NCBI RefSeq assembly: GCF_015999245.1
Contig: NZ_JAEAMR010000007.1
Span: 1,295,813-1,359,812, forward strand
Direction: 5' to 3'
Source: Streptomyces sp. AV19
GTDB taxonomy: Bacteria; Actinomycetota; Actinomycetes; Streptomycetales; Streptomycetaceae
DNA length: 64,000 nt
Shown here: one piece after another, positions 53,485-61,269 of the stretch
Layout of the letters: the number at the start of each line of letters is the position of its first letter
How positions within the stretch are numbered: position 1 is the stretch's first letter
Made by a program: the position numbers and the translations under genes
Notes under the pieces: generated by a model
Seen by the model: the letters and a program-made list of their open reading frames with translations, nothing else
Told to the model about the DNA's origin: nothing
Databases searched by the model: none

Positions 53485-54414
53485 GTGACCACCTGGACCG
53501 CATTCCCGGCCGACCGTCCCATCACGCTCAGCGGCGCGAGCGGCATCGACCGCGCCGCGCACCACCGCCTGGACGAGGCGTGGCTGGCGGCGGCCTGGAG
53601 CCACCCCTCGACCCGGGTCTTCGTGGTCTCCGGGGGGCAGGCGCTGATCGACGACGCCCCCGACGGCCGCACGGAGCTGGTGATGACGCCGGCGTTCGAG
53701 GCCCCCGTCACCGAGACGCACCGCTACTTCCTCGGCCAGGACGAGGACGGGGTGGCCTACTTCGCGCTCCAGAAGGACAGCCTGCCCGGCCGCATGGACC
53801 AGTCGGCGCGCCCGGCCGGGCTGCGCGAGGCGGGCCTGCTGCTGTCGCCGCGTGACGCCGGCCTGCTGGTGCACGCGGTGGCCCTGGAGAACTGGCAGCG
53901 GCTGCACCGCTTCTGCTCGCGCTGCGGCGAGCGCACCGTCATCGCCGCCGCCGGCCACATCCGCCGCTGCCCGGCCTGCGGCGCCGAGCACTACCCGCGC
54001 ACCGACCCCGCCGTGATCATGCTGGTCACCGACGAGCAGGACCGCGCCCTGCTGGGCCGCCAGATGCACTGGCCGGAGGGCCGCTTCTCCACGCTCGCCG
54101 GCTTCGTCGAGCCGGGCGAGTCCATCGAGCAGGCGGTGCGGCGCGAGGTCGCCGAGGAGGCCGGCGTGGTGGTGGGCGAGGTGGAGTACGTCGCCAGCCA
54201 GCCCTGGCCCTTCCCGTCCAGCCTGATGCTGGGCTTCCGGGCGCGGGCCGTCTCCTCCGAGATCCAGGTGGACGGCGAGGAGATCCACGAGGCGCGCTGG
54301 TTCTCCCGGGAAGAGCTGCGGGCCGCGTTCAAGTCCGGGGAGGTACTGCCTCCCACCGGAATCTCGATCGCGGCCCGGCTGGTCGAGCTCTGGTACGGCG
54401 AGCCCCTGCCGTAG
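53485..54414 (+). CDS. nudC: NAD(+) diphosphatase NudC
   Basis: A 309-residue Nudix hydrolase of the NudC type. An N-terminal domain (~1-130) is followed by a four-Cys zinc ribbon (CSRCGERT ... CPACGAEHYPRTDP, ~148-175). Then comes the Nudix box (GFVEPGESIEQAVRREVAEEAG in two parts, ~205-226, with the REVAEE core) and the NADH-pyrophosphatase signature SQPWPFPSSLMLGF (~238-251). It splits NAD(H) into NMN(H) and AMP and can remove NAD caps from RNA. GTG start at 53485 has GGAAG six bases upstream. Same neighbourhood as M. tuberculosis nudC (Rv3199c). Confidence 0.94.
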   Translation: MTTWTAFPADRPITLSGASGIDRAAHHRLDEAWLAAAWSHPSTRVFVVSGGQALIDDAPDGRTELVMTPAFEAPVTETHRYFLGQDEDGVAYFALQKDSLPGRMDQSARPAGLREAGLLLSPRDAGLLVHAVALENWQRLHRFCSRCGERTVIAAAGHIRRCPACGAEHYPRTDPAVIMLVTDEQDRALLGRQMHWPEGRFSTLAGFVEPGESIEQAVRREVAEEAGVVVGEVEYVASQPWPFPSSLMLGFRARAVSSEIQVDGEEIHEARWFSREELRAAFKSGEVLPPTGISIAARLVELWYGEPLP

Positions 54415-54436
54415 GCGGGTCGCCGTAAGCCGGCGG

Positions 54437-54682
54437 TCAGACGCCGACCCCGATCTTGGCCTTGACCTGGGCGAGGGAGGGGTTGGTGAGCGTGGAACCG
54501 TCCGCGAACAGCAGGGTCGGCACCGTCTGGTCGCCCCCGTTGGCCTTCTCCACCAGGGCGGCGGCCTCGGGGTCGTGCTCGATGTTCACCTCGGTGTACT
54601 CGATGCCCTCCCGCTCCATCTGGCGCTTGAGGCGGATGCAGTAGCCGCACCAGGTGGTGCTGTACATCGTCACGGCGGACAT
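54437..54682 (-). CDS. Mycoredoxin (glutaredoxin-fold thiol oxidoreductase)
   Basis: An 81-residue glutaredoxin-fold protein with the redox pair WCGYC (Cys 12 and 15) and the cis-proline loop TVPTLLF (~53-59), followed by GSTLTNPS. It matches actinobacterial mycoredoxin Mrx1, which uses mycothiol to reduce protein mixed disulfides. ATG start at 54682. It diverges from uvrD2 across 180 bp, the same pairing as Rv3198A/Rv3198c in M. tuberculosis. The other reading, an NrdH-type redoxin, is less likely given this context. Confidence 0.9.
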   Translation of the reverse strand: MSAVTMYSTTWCGYCIRLKRQMEREGIEYTEVNIEHDPEAAALVEKANGGDQTVPTLLFADGSTLTNPSLAQVKAKIGVGV

Positions 54683-54862
54683 CGGGACTCCTTGGAGGTC
54701 GTGCGGGGGTGTTTCCGGGTGGGGGAGCGGTGCTCCGGTGGTAGAACGTGCGACCATCCTCGGCCATTCCCGGAAAGGTCCCGGCCAGCATAAGTACGAC
54801 TGCGGAGCCCCGCCTGTGGACAACCGTCCCGGTCGCCTCCTGGAACCTGGCAGCATGGCGGG

Positions 54863-57103
54863 GTGACACCAGCAACGCACTCCACCCTCTTCCCCCAGGT
54901 GCCGGAGACCGCCGACGCCGTGCTCGACGGGCTCGACCCCGAGCAGCGCGCGGTGGCCACGGCGCTCGGCGGGCCGGTGTGCGTGCTGGCCGGCGCGGGC
55001 ACGGGCAAGACCCGCGCCATCACCCACCGGATCGCCTACGGGGTCCGCTCCGGCGTGCTCCAGCCCGCCAGTGTGCTCGCCGTCACCTTCACCAACCGCG
55101 CGGCGGGCGAGATGCGCGGCCGGCTGCGCCAGCTGGGCGCCGCCGGCGTCCAGGCGCGCACCTTCCACTCCGCCGCCCTGCGCCAGCTGCAGTACTTCTG
55201 GCCCAAGGCCGTCGGCGGCGAGCTGCCCCGGCTCGTCGAGCGGAAGGCCCAGCTGGTCGCCGAGGCCGCGGCCCGCTGCCGGGTCCGCCTCGACCGCAAT
55301 GAGCTGCGCGACACCACCGGCGAGATCGAGTGGGCCAAGGTCACCCAGACCGTCCCCGAGGAGTACCCGGTGGCCGTCGCCCGCTGCTCCCGTGACGCCC
55401 CCCGCGACCCCGCCGAGATCGCGAAGATCTACGGCATCTACGAGCAGCTCAAACGCGAGCGCGGAGTGATCGACTTCGAGGACGTCCTGCTGCTCACCGT
55501 CGGCGTCCTCCAGGACCGCCACGACATCGCCGAGACCGTCCGCCGCCAGTACCAGCACTTCGTGGTCGACGAGTACCAGGACGTCAGCCCCCTCCAGCAA
55601 CGCCTCCTCGACCTCTGGCTGGGGGAGCGGGACAGCCTCTGCGTGGTCGGCGACGCCAGCCAGACGATCTACTCCTTCACCGGCGCCACCCCCGACCACC
55701 TGCTGGACTTCCGCACCCGCCACCCCAACGCCACCGTCGTCCGGCTCGTCCGCGACTACCGCTCCACCCCCCAGGTGGTGCGCCTGGCCAACGAGCTCCT
55801 CGCCCAGGCCCGCGGCCGGGCCGCCGACCACCGCCTGGAGCTGGTCTCCCAGCGGGAGAGCGGCCCGGAGCCGGCCTACGCGGAGTTCGCCGACGAGCCG
55901 GCCGAGGCCGAGGGCGTCGCCCGGCGCGTCCGCGACCTGATCGCCTCCGGCGTGCCCGCCGGCGGGATCGCCGTCCTCTACCGCATCAACGCCCAGTCCG
56001 AGGGCTACGAGCAGGCCCTCGCCGACGTGGGCGTGCCCTACCAGCTGCGCGGGGCCGAGCGGTTCTTCGAGCGCCCCGAGGTCCGCGAGGCCCAGTTGCT
56101 GCTGCGCGGCGCCGCCCGGGCGGCGACCGGCACCGACCCCCGGCTGGCCGCCGCCGAGGACCTGGCCGGCCAGGTCCGGGCCGTCTTCTCCACCCGGGGC
56201 TGGACGCCCGAGCCGCCCGCCGGCTCGGGCGCGGTCCGCGACCGCTGGGAGTCCCTGGCCGCCCTGGTGCGCCTCGCCGAGGACTTCGCCCGCTCCCGCC
56301 CCGGCGCCACGCTCGCCGACCTCGTCACCGAGCTGCAGGAGCGGGCCGAGGCGCAGCACGCCCCCGCCGTCGAGGGTGTGACGCTCGCCTCACTGCACGC
56401 CGCCAAGGGCCTGGAGTGGGACGCCGTCTTCCTGGTCGGCCTCACCGAGGGCATGCTGCCGATCACCTACGCGAAGACGGACGAGCAGATCGAGGAGGAG
56501 CGCCGCCTGCTCTATGTCGGTGTCACCCGGGCCCGCCGCCACCTGACCCTGTCGTGGGCGCTCTCCCGGGCGCCCGGCGGGCGCCCCTCCCGCCGCCCCA
56601 GCCGCTTCCTGTCCGGCCTGCGCCCGGGTTCCGCGGCGCCCCGCCCGGGCGCCGCGGAGGCGACGGGCGCACTGGGCCACGTCTCGTACGGGTCGGGCGC
56701 GTACGGCTCCGGCGGCCGCTCCGCCGGCAGCGGCCCCGCCCCCCGGGCGCGGCGCAGACCGGTGCGGTGCCGCGTCTGCGGGCGCACCCTGACCGACGCG
56801 GGGGAGATCAAGCTGCTGCGCTGCGAGGACTGCCCCAGCGAGCTGGACGAGGGTCTCCACGAGCGGCTGCTGGACTGGCGCGCCGAGCAGGCCGAGCGGC
56901 TCGGCCAGCCAGCCTTCTGCGTCTTCACCGACAAGACGCTCCTGGCGATCGCCGAGGCCGTCCCGGGAACCGAGGCGGAGCTTTCCGTCATCTCAGGAGT
57001 GGGAAGGCGCAAGCTCGGCACGTTCGGAGCCGATGTCCTGGCGCTGTGCGCCGGCCGCGAGCCGGGGTCGTGCGAGGGCTCGGAAATCTCTCCGGAAAAA
57101 TAG
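54863..57103 (+). CDS. uvrD2: UvrD2-type DNA helicase
   Basis: A 746-residue SF1 helicase. Walker A AGAGTGKT is at ~43-50, VVDEYQDVSPLQQ near 235, VVGDASQTIYSFTGA near 262, SLHAAKGLEWDAVFLVG near 510 and LLYVGVTRARRHLTLSW near 550. After a low-complexity region come the UvrD2-specific tetracysteine motif (C-x2-C ... C-x2-C, RCRVCGRT and RCEDCPS, ~635-660) and an HRDC domain (~670-740). UvrD2 unwinds 3'-tailed duplexes in repair and replication; in mycobacteria it is essential. GTG start at 54863. Its stop overlaps the wblC promoter region. Confidence 0.93.
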   Translation: MTPATHSTLFPQVPETADAVLDGLDPEQRAVATALGGPVCVLAGAGTGKTRAITHRIAYGVRSGVLQPASVLAVTFTNRAAGEMRGRLRQLGAAGVQARTFHSAALRQLQYFWPKAVGGELPRLVERKAQLVAEAAARCRVRLDRNELRDTTGEIEWAKVTQTVPEEYPVAVARCSRDAPRDPAEIAKIYGIYEQLKRERGVIDFEDVLLLTVGVLQDRHDIAETVRRQYQHFVVDEYQDVSPLQQRLLDLWLGERDSLCVVGDASQTIYSFTGATPDHLLDFRTRHPNATVVRLVRDYRSTPQVVRLANELLAQARGRAADHRLELVSQRESGPEPAYAEFADEPAEAEGVARRVRDLIASGVPAGGIAVLYRINAQSEGYEQALADVGVPYQLRGAERFFERPEVREAQLLLRGAARAATGTDPRLAAAEDLAGQVRAVFSTRGWTPEPPAGSGAVRDRWESLAALVRLAEDFARSRPGATLADLVTELQERAEAQHAPAVEGVTLASLHAAKGLEWDAVFLVGLTEGMLPITYAKTDEQIEEERRLLYVGVTRARRHLTLSWALSRAPGGRPSRRPSRFLSGLRPGSAAPRPGAAEATGALGHVSYGSGAYGSGGRSAGSGPAPRARRRPVRCRVCGRTLTDAGEIKLLRCEDCPSELDEGLHERLLDWRAEQAERLGQPAFCVFTDKTLLAIAEAVPGTEAELSVISGVGRRKLGTFGADVLALCAGREPGSCEGSEISPEK

Positions 57104-57132
57104 TTTGCGCGCGCGGAGGGCATACCCATAGC
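57095..57132 (+). promoter_or_regulatory. Likely WhiB7-type autoregulated promoter of wblC
   Basis: GGAAAAATAG (57094-57103) ends at the uvrD2 stop and abuts TTTGCG (57104-57109), a -35-like hexamer. A -10-like CATAGC lies at 57127-57132. An AT-rich tract directly upstream of the -35 is the known hallmark of WhiB7-dependent promoters, so the gene is probably self-activated together with sigma-A. Confidence 0.5.
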
Positions 57133-57245
57133 CTTCCGAGCAGGGAAACAACGGATCCTCACGGGATCCGCTGGTTCCGTGGTGCACTGAACCGAAGATT
57201 CGACGGACTCCGTCCGTCCCGAGACGCCGAGAGGAGGCGAGACCA

Positions 57246-57566
57246 ATGATCAGCTTCATCCCCAGCAACAAAATGACCGATCGCCCGGTCTTCGCCACGC
57301 GTCCGCTCGGCGCCGTATCCGGTGTCGCCCTCGCCTCCGGTCTCGGTTCCGTCAACGGCACCGGTCTGTCCTTCGTCGCCCTCCCGGCCACCACGTCGGC
57401 CCTGGGCAATGAGCGACCGACCAAGGCGCTTGCGGCAACGGCAGCAATGGCACAGTTCCGTGCCTTTGCGACGGAGACCAACGGCGCCGAATCCCGGACG
57501 AAGCAGTACCAGCACCACACGATGTGGGCCTTCCGTGGGCTCGAACCCTGGAGAGATCCAGCCTGA
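57246..57566 (+). CDS. wblC leader uORF, up to 106 codons
   Basis: ATG at 57246 (GAGGAGGCGAGACC upstream gives a good ribosome site) opens a 106-codon frame that ends at 57566, inside the leader of wblC. The peptide starts MISFIPSNKMTDRPVFATRP and ends LEPWRDPA. The stop lies within a small hairpin and 27 nt before the terminator stem. Translation of this frame, not the product, is probably what matters: ribosomes slowed by antibiotics would change folding of the downstream RNA. Confidence 0.6.
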   Translation: MISFIPSNKMTDRPVFATRPLGAVSGVALASGLGSVNGTGLSFVALPATTSALGNERPTKALAATAAMAQFRAFATETNGAESRTKQYQHHTMWAFRGLEPWRDPA

Positions 57567-57592
57567 TCGGCAGATCAGGTCGGCACCTTCCA

Positions 57593-57629
57593 GGGCCGCG
57601 GAACCCACACCGGGATCCGCGGCCCTTTT
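57593..57629 (+). terminator. Intrinsic terminator in the wblC leader
   Basis: GGGCCGCGGA (57593-57602) and TCCGCGGCCC (57616-57625) form a 10-bp stem. The loop can extend it by CCC/GGG across one A-A mismatch, and TTTT follows directly. This is the only canonical stem-plus-T-run terminator I see in the window. It lies 69 bp before the wblC start. Confidence 0.85.
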
Positions 57630-57697
57630 GCTTGCCCCCCAGCCAGGGGAAACCAGCCCGGCCACCAGCCGGAACAACAGACGAGGAACACCAAACC

Positions 57698-58060
57698 GTG
57701 CAGATCAAGGCACACACCCCGTCAGTAGCCACCGACCTGATCCCCCCGCCCGTCCCCACGGAGGACACCTTGACCCCCCTGACCGCGCTCACCGACCTCG
57801 ACGACGCGATCGAGAACCTGGGCACCCCGGTCCCCTGCCGCAGCTACGACCCGGAGGTCTTCTTCGCCGAGTCGCCGGCGGACGTGGAGTACGCCAAGTC
57901 GCTCTGCCAGACCTGCCCGCTGCGCGAGGCCTGCCTCGCCGGCGCCAAGGACCGCCGCGAGCCGTGGGGCGTCTGGGGCGGCGAGCTCTTCGTCCAGGGC
58001 GTCGTCGTGGCCCGCAAGCGCCCCCGTGGCCGCCCGCGCAAGAACCCGGTCGCCGCATGA
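57698..58060 (+). CDS. wblC: WhiB-family regulator WblC/WhiB7
   Basis: A 120-residue WhiB protein. The four Fe-S cysteines are C47, C70, C73 and C79 (PCRSYDPEVFF; LCQTCPLREAC). The GVWGG turn is at 91-95 and an AT-hook RGRPRK at 110-115, which is specific to the WhiB7/WblC branch. Bound to the sigma-A factor, it activates antibiotic-resistance and ribosome-protection genes after translation stress. GTG start at 57698. It lies downstream of uvrD2 and upstream of an ABC1 kinase gene, as in M. tuberculosis. Regulated by the leader described above. Confidence 0.95.
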   Translation: MQIKAHTPSVATDLIPPPVPTEDTLTPLTALTDLDDAIENLGTPVPCRSYDPEVFFAESPADVEYAKSLCQTCPLREACLAGAKDRREPWGVWGGELFVQGVVVARKRPRGRPRKNPVAA

Positions 58061-58359
58061 GTCTCCCCGGCACGATCGACCTCCCCCTCGCGCACGACCC
58101 CACGAAGCAGGAACCGACGATGCACCACGCGTCCCCCGAGCCCTCCGGCTCCGCCCTTCCCGCCCGCACCACCTCCGGCGCGATCACCTCGCGTCAGAAC
58201 AGGAACCTCGAAATGCAACTCATCCCAGAAGTCCTGGCCCGAGCCCATATGCACGACGGCAGGGCCCTCCGGCTCGCGGCGGCCCGGCGCGTGCAGCGCC
58301 GCGCCGAGCGGGCCTCGCTGCGTGCCCGACGAGCCTTGGCCATGGCAGTGATGCACTAG
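58057..58359 (+). CDS. Small basic protein coupled to wblC
   Basis: ATG at 58057 overlaps the wblC stop (ATGA). The frame gives 100 residues, the last ~48 being very basic and helical (EVLARAHMHDGRALRLAAARRVQRRAERASLRARRALAMAVMH, in parts). The ATG at 58213 has AGGAAC upstream and would give only this basic part. The N-terminal half looks disordered and may not be translated. Overlap suggests coupling to wblC; the basic helix could bind nucleic acid or ribosomes, but this is a guess. Confidence 0.55.
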   Translation: MSLPGTIDLPLAHDPTKQEPTMHHASPEPSGSALPARTTSGAITSRQNRNLEMQLIPEVLARAHMHDGRALRLAAARRVQRRAERASLRARRALAMAVMH

Positions 58360-58389
58360 CCGCTCCGTCGGCCGAACGCGACTTGGTGA

Positions 58390-58423
58390 ACCGGGGGTCG
58401 GTCCGAAAGGACCGGCCCCCGGT
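58390..58423 (+). terminator. Terminator of the wblC transcript
   Basis: ACCGGGGGTCGGTCC (58390-58404) and GGACCGGCCCCCGGT (58409-58423) form a 15-bp stem (one G-U type mismatch) closed by a GAAA tetraloop, 30 bp after the coupled small gene. Confidence 0.85.
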
Positions 58424-58476
58424 GCGTTCGGGTGCGTTGAACCCTCACGAACCGTTCACGGGGATATCGTCTGGGA

Positions 58477-58686
58477 GTGGACCAGAAGACGCCTGATTCA
58501 GCGCAGTTGGACCCTGAGGCCACCGGCACCACCCTCACGTGTGCCCGTTGCGGAACCACCGCCGACGGCTTCCCGCCGACCTGGACCTGCTCCGTGGAGA
58601 ACGGCGGCCGCCACTACTTCTGTGACGACTGCGCCCGCGCCAACATCAGAGCGATCGAGGGCCGCCTCGACTCCTCCTGGTGGTGA
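58477..58686 (+). CDS. Small zinc-ribbon protein, 69 aa
   Basis: A 69-residue protein with a two-pair Cys zinc ribbon: CARCGTTADGFPPTWTC and FCDDCARANI (~22-56), then a short helix (IRAIEGRLDSSWW). No other domain. GTG start at 58477 follows TATCGT (58465-58470) by 6 nt, so probably leaderless. It is preceded by the wblC terminator and followed by a hairpin, so it forms its own unit. Function unknown. Confidence 0.75.
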   Translation: MDQKTPDSAQLDPEATGTTLTCARCGTTADGFPPTWTCSVENGGRHYFCDDCARANIRAIEGRLDSSWW

Positions 58687-58692
58687 GCGGAA

Positions 58693-58716
58693 CGGGCCCG
58701 CGCCCCGGCGGGCCCG
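58693..58716. terminator. Hairpin between convergent genes
   Basis: CGGGCCCGC (58693-58701) and GCGGGCCCG (58708-58716) form a 9-bp stem seven bases after the small zinc-ribbon gene and just past the stop of the convergent ABC1 kinase gene. It probably serves both. Confidence 0.65.
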
Positions 58717-58726
58717 CCCCACCTCC

Positions 58727-60103
58727 TCAGGCGGGTGTCCCCTGACCGCAGTCCTCGGCGGGTCTGCCGGCCGCGAAGCCCGGGACCCACGCCTCCATCT
58801 CGTCACGCAGCCGTACCGTCGCACCCAGCTGACAGAGCACCCCTATGGTGCTCGTGGTCACCCGGTGGATGAGCAAGTACGCCGGGGGCAGGTTGAGCTG
58901 ACGGGCGAGCTGGTACGCGGGGGAGCGGGGGTCGGCGATCCGTGTGGCCTGGGAGCGCATCCAGTCGCGGGTGAAGGTGAACTCCTCCACCTGGGCGGGC
59001 TCGATGATGGGCAGGAGATAGTCGAGCACCGCCCCCGGGTCGAGCTCGATCTCCGGTTTGACGAACCCCTCGTCGCACAGCAGCTCGTGGACCGCCTCCG
59101 CCTCGCCCTCCAGCGTCAGCCGCAGTGCCGTCCCGATCTCGGCCGGCAGCCCCTGCGGCAGCCGGTCCACCGTGCCGAAGTCCAGCACGCCCAGCCGCCA
59201 TTTCTCCGGTGGGCCGTCGGGGTGGGCGCCGGTCACCAGACGGAAGTTGCCCGGGTGTGGGTCGGCGTGCAGCAGCCCGGTGCGGGCGGTGCCCGAGAAC
59301 AGGAAGCGGGCCAGCAACTGACCTGCCCGGTCCCGCTGCTCCTGGGTGCCGTCCGTTATCACTTCGGACAACGGCACCCCCTCCAGCCACTCCGTCACCA
59401 GCACTTGATCGCTGTGGTGCACCACAGCCGGCACCATGACGTCGGCGTCCCCGGCGAACTCCTCGGCGTGGGCGATCTGGGCGCTCGCCTCCAGCCCGTA
59501 GTCCAGCTCCTCGGACACCCGGTCCCGCAGCTCGGCGATGAGGGGCTTGAGATCCATCCCGGGGATGAGCGGCCCCAGCAGCCGTGCGAAACGGCCGAGT
59601 TGGGTGAGATCGGACAGCAGTGCCTCCCCGGCCCCGGGGTACTGCACCTTGACCGCGACCTCGCGCCCGTCGTGCCAGACGGCCCGGTGCACCTGCCCGA
59701 TCGAGGCCGCGGCGGCCGGCTTGTCGTCGAACTCCTCGAAGAGATCCCGCCAGTCCGCCCCCAGCCGCTCCGCCAGCGCCGCGTGCACCGACTTCACCGG
59801 CATCGGCGGCGCCGCCTCCTGGAGCTTGGTGAGCGCCGCCCGGTAAGGGCCCGCGACCTGCTCCGGGAGCGCCGACTCGAAGACGGACAGGGCCTGTCCG
59901 AGCTTCATCGCACCGCCCTTGAGCTGACCGAGCGTCGCGAACAGCTGCTCCGCCGTGCGCTGCTGCAACTCGGCGGCGATCTTCTCCGCCGGCCGGCCGC
60001 CGATCCGTTTGCCCAGCCCCAGCGCGGTGCGCCCGGCGAACCCCAACGGCAGCGCGGCCAATTTGGCGGTACGAGCGACCGCCTTGCGCGGTAGATCAGA
60101 CAT
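58727..60103 (-). CDS. ABC1/UbiB-family atypical protein kinase
   Basis: A 458-residue ABC1 (AarF/UbiB) kinase. Hallmarks: GGAMKLGQALS (KxGQ motif, ~64-74), AASIGQVHRAVWHDGREVAVKVQ (~133-155, in parts, with the invariant Lys), a central NH region, HADPHPGNF (~285-293) and LDFGTVDRLP (~315-324, metal loop). The N-terminal ~40 residues are basic. ABC1 kinases support lipid quinone or related isoprenoid pathways, and in mycobacteria a member adjoins whiB7. ATG start at 60103 with GGAGG five bases upstream; a TTG four codons earlier is rejected for lack of a site. Confidence 0.92.
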   Translation of the reverse strand: MSDLPRKAVARTAKLAALPLGFAGRTALGLGKRIGGRPAEKIAAELQQRTAEQLFATLGQLKGGAMKLGQALSVFESALPEQVAGPYRAALTKLQEAAPPMPVKSVHAALAERLGADWRDLFEEFDDKPAAAASIGQVHRAVWHDGREVAVKVQYPGAGEALLSDLTQLGRFARLLGPLIPGMDLKPLIAELRDRVSEELDYGLEASAQIAHAEEFAGDADVMVPAVVHHSDQVLVTEWLEGVPLSEVITDGTQEQRDRAGQLLARFLFSGTARTGLLHADPHPGNFRLVTGAHPDGPPEKWRLGVLDFGTVDRLPQGLPAEIGTALRLTLEGEAEAVHELLCDEGFVKPEIELDPGAVLDYLLPIIEPAQVEEFTFTRDWMRSQATRIADPRSPAYQLARQLNLPPAYLLIHRVTTSTIGVLCQLGATVRLRDEMEAWVPGFAAGRPAEDCGQGTPA

Positions 60104-60144
60104 GCGCCCCTCCAACTAGCTGTGCAGCCAGGCCGCGACGGCGG

Positions 60145-61269
60145 TCACCCGTGCATTGTCCCGTGCGGAGCCCCCGCGGCCCGGTCACGCCCCTCCTCCG
60201 GAAGACGCGCCGCACCGCACGGGCACCGCGCGTGCGGCTCGACGGGGCGCGAGGACCATCCCGGACCCGGCAGTGCCAGCTCCAGGCGGTGCCCCGCACC
60301 CGCCGTGGACCCACCGTCGAGGAACGCCAGCGCCCACGACACGGTCAGCCCCGCCACGACCGTGGCCAGTGCCATGTCGCAAGACGGTACCCCCGCACGT
60401 CGGCCGGACTTCCACTGGGCGAGCATCCGGGGCCATGCCGCGTCCCGTTCGGCCCGGTCCAGGTCCAGGCATCCCGCGCAGGCCGACCGGCCGGGCAGGA
60501 CCAGCGGGCCCACCACGCCCGTCGCCTCGGCCACCCCCGCGTACAGGTGGGGCGTCCCCGACGACACCAACTCCCGGGCCTCCGCCGGGTCCGGTGACCA
60601 GACCGCCACCCCGTCCCGCGGGACGCACACCGTCAGCGCCGGCGAAGGCTCGGGGCGGCCGGCCCGGGACCGGGGCACGGGCAGCGGCGCCGCCTCGCGC
60701 ACCACCCGGCGGGCCGCCACGTCCCGCCGCTCGCCCGTCCGCCGCGCGTCCATCCCACATGGGCTCACATCCCACGGTTCGACACAGCCGCCGTCCACGA
60801 CGTCCACCCGCCCCACCCCCGAGGCCGACAGCAGCGCGGCGACGGCCGCCCCCACCCGGCCCGCGCCCCGGACCCGCACCCGGGCCTCCTGCCGCGCGGC
60901 CATCAGCCGCATCGCCGCGCCCGGTTCGGGATGCAGCACCGAGAGGGATGCCAGATCCGGCCGCAGCCGCTCCAGGGAGGCGCCGCCCCGGCCGCGCAGG
61001 GCGTCCCCGGCCGCACCGGCCCCGCGCGCGTCGTCGAGCAGGCCCGCCCGTGCCAGGCGCTCCACCAGCGCATCCGCCCGGCCCTCCGGGAGGTCCAGCG
61101 CGGTGGCTTCCGCCCGCAGCAGCGGCAGGCTCCGCGTGCCGTCGAGCAGGGCGAGGAACGACGCGGTCGCCGTGTCCACCGGGCCGATCACCGACGCGTG
61201 CGCGCCCGTCATTCCCAGCTGCAGGGTGTCCCGGCTGCGCCAGGCCCGCCGCAGCGCCGGCTTGACCAT
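60145..61269 (-). CDS. Orphan ThiF/E1-like adenylyltransferase-type protein
   Basis: A 374-residue protein. The N-terminal ~120 residues have an HTH-like/peptide-binding layout (MVKPALRRAWRSRDTLQLGMTGAHASVIGPV, then LPEGRADALVERLARAGLLDD, in parts). The nucleotide site is RVRGAGRVGAAVAALLSASG (~137-156), VDGGCVEPWDVSPCG follows, then a CxxC (SACAGCLDLD) and a final CPCG. Such ThiF relatives resemble the E1-like partner proteins of TOMM (thiazole/oxazole peptide) pathways, but no precursor peptide or YcaO gene is nearby. Start: ATG at 61269 from family resemblance; a longer form from 61449 is possible. Confidence 0.78.
   Translation of the reverse strand: MVKPALRRAWRSRDTLQLGMTGAHASVIGPVDTATASFLALLDGTRSLPLLRAEATALDLPEGRADALVERLARAGLLDDARGAGAAGDALRGRGGASLERLRPDLASLSVLHPEPGAAMRLMAARQEARVRVRGAGRVGAAVAALLSASGVGRVDVVDGGCVEPWDVSPCGMDARRTGERRDVAARRVVREAAPLPVPRSRAGRPEPSPALTVCVPRDGVAVWSPDPAEARELVSSGTPHLYAGVAEATGVVGPLVLPGRSACAGCLDLDRAERDAAWPRMLAQWKSGRRAGVPSCDMALATVVAGLTVSWALAFLDGGSTAGAGHRLELALPGPGWSSRPVEPHARCPCGAARLPEEGRDRAAGAPHGTMHG

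Larger units (their letters stand above)
57133..57697 (+). ncRNA. wblC 5' leader with uORF and terminator (attenuator)
   Basis: The ~560-nt leader before wblC contains a hairpin near 57153-57171 (CGGATCC/GGATCCG), a uORF (57246-57566), a stem CCTGATC/GATCAGG (57562-57579) overlapping the uORF stop, and an intrinsic terminator (57593-57629). CCCTGGA (57546-57552), in the last codons of the uORF, can pair with TCCAGGG (57589-57595). That would trap the left base of the terminator stem and act as an antiterminator. Ribosome-dependent attenuation of whiB7/wblC leaders is established for actinobacteria; the specific pairings here are read from the sequence. Confidence 0.65.

Noticed and set aside
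60104..60115. TTG start for the ABC1 kinase four codons upstream
   Set aside because: The GGAGG that would serve as ribosome site overlaps this TTG and fits the ATG at 60103.
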